From: Sarcina sp. DSM 11001
GTDB lineage: Bacteria > Bacillota > Clostridia > Lachnospirales > Lachnospiraceae
Reading direction: 5' to 3'
Length of the DNA stretch: 64,000 bases
Assembly: GCF_900101015.1 (NCBI RefSeq)
Contig: NZ_FNFZ01000014.1
Span: 48,384-112,383 of the forward strand
In this document: positions 61,781 through 64,000 of the stretch, one piece after another
Layout of the letters: the number at the start of each line of letters is the position of its first letter
Position numbering within the stretch: position 1 is the stretch's first letter
Position numbers and translations under genes: made by a program
The notes under the pieces: generated by a model
What the model was told of the DNA's origin: nothing
Database searches by the model: none
The model's input: the letters and a program-made list of their open reading frames with translations, nothing else

Positions 61781-61847
61781 AAATCGTTCCCTCCGATTTC
61801 AATGTTAACTTCCAGTAATTTTTAACCCTCAATCTTAAACAGCTGCG

Positions 61848-62081
61848 TCAGTCTTCGTTCGGATTCGAATCTCCAACAAGGAACGCCATGATCTCTTCGT
61901 ATGACTTTGCGCTCTCCTCGATCGCTTTAAGTAGCTCCTGTTTCTGAAGTTCGAGTTTTTTCTTCTGGAGTTTATTGAGTTCCTCCACAGCTGCATCGTA
62001 TTTATCCTTCGCCTGGAACACCGCAGCCTTAGCTTTCTCAATCTTCTCGTCGAGCGGGATGGTCCTTCTTGTCCTTGCCAT
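61848..62081 (-). CDS. Small coiled-coil protein carried by the IS
   Basis: 77 residues, highly charged, heptad-like Ala/Leu/Lys/Glu (EKIEKAKAAVFQAKDKYDAA). GGAGG lies 9 nt before ATG. Between the transposase stop and the left end. Could be a transposition cofactor; function unknown. Confidence 0.7.
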   Translation of the reverse strand: MARTRRTIPLDEKIEKAKAAVFQAKDKYDAAVEELNKLQKKKLELQKQELLKAIEESAKSYEEIMAFLVGDSNPNED

Positions 62082-62124
62082 GGTGTGATCCTCCTTAAAC
62101 GGATGCTGCGTCAGAAACGGCTTT

Positions 62125-63840
62125 CTATTCAGCTGCTTCCTGCTCGATACGGACCAGTTCGGCGCTGAGCTCTTTCGCTTTGAGTTTGATGTCCTGGGCA
62201 GTCATTCCGAATGCTTTTAATATTGCCTTTTGTGTCGCAGTGACTGCATGGTCAAGACGGTATTCGTTGTCAGGGCTCTTTATCATTTCGATCTTTTCCA
62301 GTTCCCTCAGCGCTGCCGGGACCGTCATGAAGTTAAGCTTTTTGTCGTTCCTGATCATCTCTTCCTTCAGACGGTTGTAAATCTGGTTCCTGATGATGAG
62401 AGCTACGAACTCGATGAAAACCTTTGTGTCAACTGATTCACTGCCATATACGCGTTCCGCCCTGTCCCCGAGATAGGATTTATCACCGCGGAAGAGTTTT
62501 TCCGAGCTGTCCCTGCCCTTGTAGAGCGTCAGCGCATCTTCTGCCGACATCTTGTCAGAGGTAATGATGACAAAATAACCGCAGAGCATGATCTCCTGGT
62601 CAATGACATCTATTCGTTCTCTTGCGCAGCTGAAGGCTTCATCGTCTTTGCCTTCATGAAAATAGATCAGGTCAAAGTATTTTGCGTATTTTCCGGTCGG
62701 CCGGACCTGAAGGCCCTGCCAGGACTTCAGCTGTTTCGCCATCTGGTCGATGTCCTGTTCCAGTTTTGCCCGCTCCGCCGCGTGTTTTCCTTCACTGTAA
62801 AAAATATGGAAGTACCGCTTCTTCTCATCTGAAGGATACAACTGACGCCTTACTGTTGTCCCGTTTACCCTGAATGCCCGGATGCTGGTCGCGCGGCTCT
62901 GCTCAAATGTCCCATGGACTTCCAGGATGAGTTCCCTGACGAGTTTCTTCATCCCTTTGACCATGATGACGAAATCATAGCCTTTGCTGTCCATGAAGTG
63001 GATATTCCCCTTGCTGAAATATCCACGATCCAGGATAAAACCGATATGTCTGTAGCCGTAGCCTTCCGCTTTCTCCAGCATAAACTGGAGTTGTGATATG
63101 TCCACGATGCTGCCCGGATAGGCTTCATAAAAGAGGGGTTCCCTGTTGTCCCGGTCATAAGCGACCGAGTAATTAAATACAGGCTTGTCAGACCCCTCTT
63201 TGGAATGACCGGTCTCGGCCAGGTCGATCTCGCCTGCCTGGCAGACCTTGTTCGTGGAATCATAGGAAATATAGATCTTCTCCCGGTGGTCTCTTTTTGC
63301 GTTCCATTCATTCAGGAATGCGATGCGCTGGTCATCTGTTTCCTTCCCCAGGAAATCAGATATCTTCGAATCGCTGTAGACCTTCATCTCCTCAGTCATG
63401 AGCGGATGGTTATACGCATAAGACGGGTAATACTGTGCAGCATTCCCCTCCGTCATGATGGAATACACTGCCAGGTCCATGAACAGCCCGGCGTCCTTTC
63501 CGATGATCTTTGCGATCATACGGTCAAGAAAGTATTCACTGATCACTTTCCGGATCACGAAGTAGGCTCCGACATGCAGGCAGCTGCTGCGCTCAGGGCC
63601 TTCCGCCTCGTCTGGAAGTAACACCTCCGGAAAAAAACGGAGAAAGTTTGTATTCGGCGCCATCATTCCCGGGCGGTCATCAATGGCCTTTCCGATACAA
63701 ACCCGCTTTGGCTTGTTATATTTCTTTTTGGCATCGTATATCCGCCCGGTCTCATAGTAAATATACGGAGTGTTCCTGATCCTCTTGACGGACAGTTTTC
63801 CAGTTCCCACTGGCATCGGAACGGTGAGATTAAGGTACAT
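62125..63840 (-). CDS. IS1634-family DDE transposase
   Basis: 571 residues, normal length and apparently intact. DDE candidates: Asp in YISYDSTN, Asp in ILDRGYFS, Glu in RDSSEKLFRGDKSYL. AAGGAGG precedes ATG. IS4-superfamily cut-and-paste enzyme. Confidence 0.94.
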   Translation of the reverse strand: MYLNLTVPMPVGTGKLSVKRIRNTPYIYYETGRIYDAKKKYNKPKRVCIGKAIDDRPGMMAPNTNFLRFFPEVLLPDEAEGPERSSCLHVGAYFVIRKVISEYFLDRMIAKIIGKDAGLFMDLAVYSIMTEGNAAQYYPSYAYNHPLMTEEMKVYSDSKISDFLGKETDDQRIAFLNEWNAKRDHREKIYISYDSTNKVCQAGEIDLAETGHSKEGSDKPVFNYSVAYDRDNREPLFYEAYPGSIVDISQLQFMLEKAEGYGYRHIGFILDRGYFSKGNIHFMDSKGYDFVIMVKGMKKLVRELILEVHGTFEQSRATSIRAFRVNGTTVRRQLYPSDEKKRYFHIFYSEGKHAAERAKLEQDIDQMAKQLKSWQGLQVRPTGKYAKYFDLIYFHEGKDDEAFSCARERIDVIDQEIMLCGYFVIITSDKMSAEDALTLYKGRDSSEKLFRGDKSYLGDRAERVYGSESVDTKVFIEFVALIIRNQIYNRLKEEMIRNDKKLNFMTVPAALRELEKIEMIKSPDNEYRLDHAVTATQKAILKAFGMTAQDIKLKAKELSAELVRIEQEAAE

Positions 63841-64000
63841 ATAGCCCCTCCTTATTGAGGGTTAATTATCCCTTAATCATTATCCCATATTCAGTCTGTT
63901 TTTGCAAGAAAAGTCGTTGAAATCCCGCATATTTACTGGCTTTTTTGTTGGAAATGGCACTGCCTCTCAGTTTGAGGGTTAATTATTCTGGAAGTTAACA

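Larger units (their letters stand above)
61803..64000 (-). mobile_element. Complete IS1634-type insertion sequence
   Basis: 2198 bp. Ends TGTTAACTTCCAG (61803-61815) and its complement CTGGAAGTTAACA (63988-64000), extending as imperfect about 30-bp inverted repeats through TTAACCCTCAA. It carries a 571-aa transposase and a 77-aa passenger. TTGAGGGTTAATTA recurs inside the right end (about 63854). The right end is the last base of the window, so the target duplication cannot be checked. Confidence 0.9.

Overview
The window looks like a chromosomal segment of a moderately GC-rich Firmicute, most likely a gut Lachnospiraceae-type clostridium. Signs are strong AGGAGG-type ribosome sites, GTG/TTG starts beside ATG, consensus sigma-A promoters (TTGACA-17-TATAAT), LacI/Rrf2/NiaR regulators, a MazEF pair, DegV, and a fermentative myo-inositol pathway with an iron alcohol dehydrogenase. 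This is inferred from gene content; no rRNA, tRNA, CRISPR array or prophage was seen.

0-5 kb: a cysteine desulfurase (cut by the window start) diverges from an IscR-like Rrf2 regulator across a region with two operator-like palindromes; then a MATE exporter and a glycerate kinase. 5-15 kb: a myo-inositol catabolic block on the minus strand: LacI regulator, iolG, transaldolase-family protein, iolD, iolB, iolE, Fe-alcohol dehydrogenase. iolC lies apart at 25.3-26.4 kb, but its promoter has the same architecture as the transaldolase and LacI-gene promoters (TTGCAC, 17-nt spacer carrying GCGTGC/GCACGC, -10 box), so these units form one apparent regulon. No IolJ or IolA is present; the transaldolase-family protein and the Fe-ADH are candidates to finish the pathway.

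15-33 kb: mixed housekeeping and accessory genes: acyl-CoA thioesterase, PfkB kinase, lipoprotein, NiaR, GH13 alpha-glucosidase, a large fused radical-SAM/DUF2344 protein, MazEF, iolC, a small membrane gene broken by a stop codon, a second LacI regulator, argC, and a PaaK-type CoA ligase with an ACT-domain partner. Intergenic spaces here hold many short tandem repeats and hairpins.

33-40 kb: a three-gene same-strand cassette encoding a TerB-N/TerB-C-type protein, a DUF2791/BrxD-like ATPase and an Lhr/BrxHI-like DEAD-box helicase. This resembles DNA-processing or defence modules and is the strongest candidate for an interesting system.

40-64 kb: DMT exporter, ATP-grasp ligase, DegV; an A-T-C nonribosomal peptide synthetase without a thioesterase followed by a carboxylesterase; a sucrose/fructan operon (LacI, binding protein, two permeases, GH32) lacking its ATPase; a second biosynthetic-looking group (NAD-dependent epimerase/reductase, SDR, two stand-alone condensation-like proteins, amidohydrolase). 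The window ends with a complete IS1634-type insertion sequence (61803-64000) inserted 22 bp upstream of the second condensation-like gene. A multi-hairpin dispersed repeat occurs at 30174-30312 and 53957-54072.
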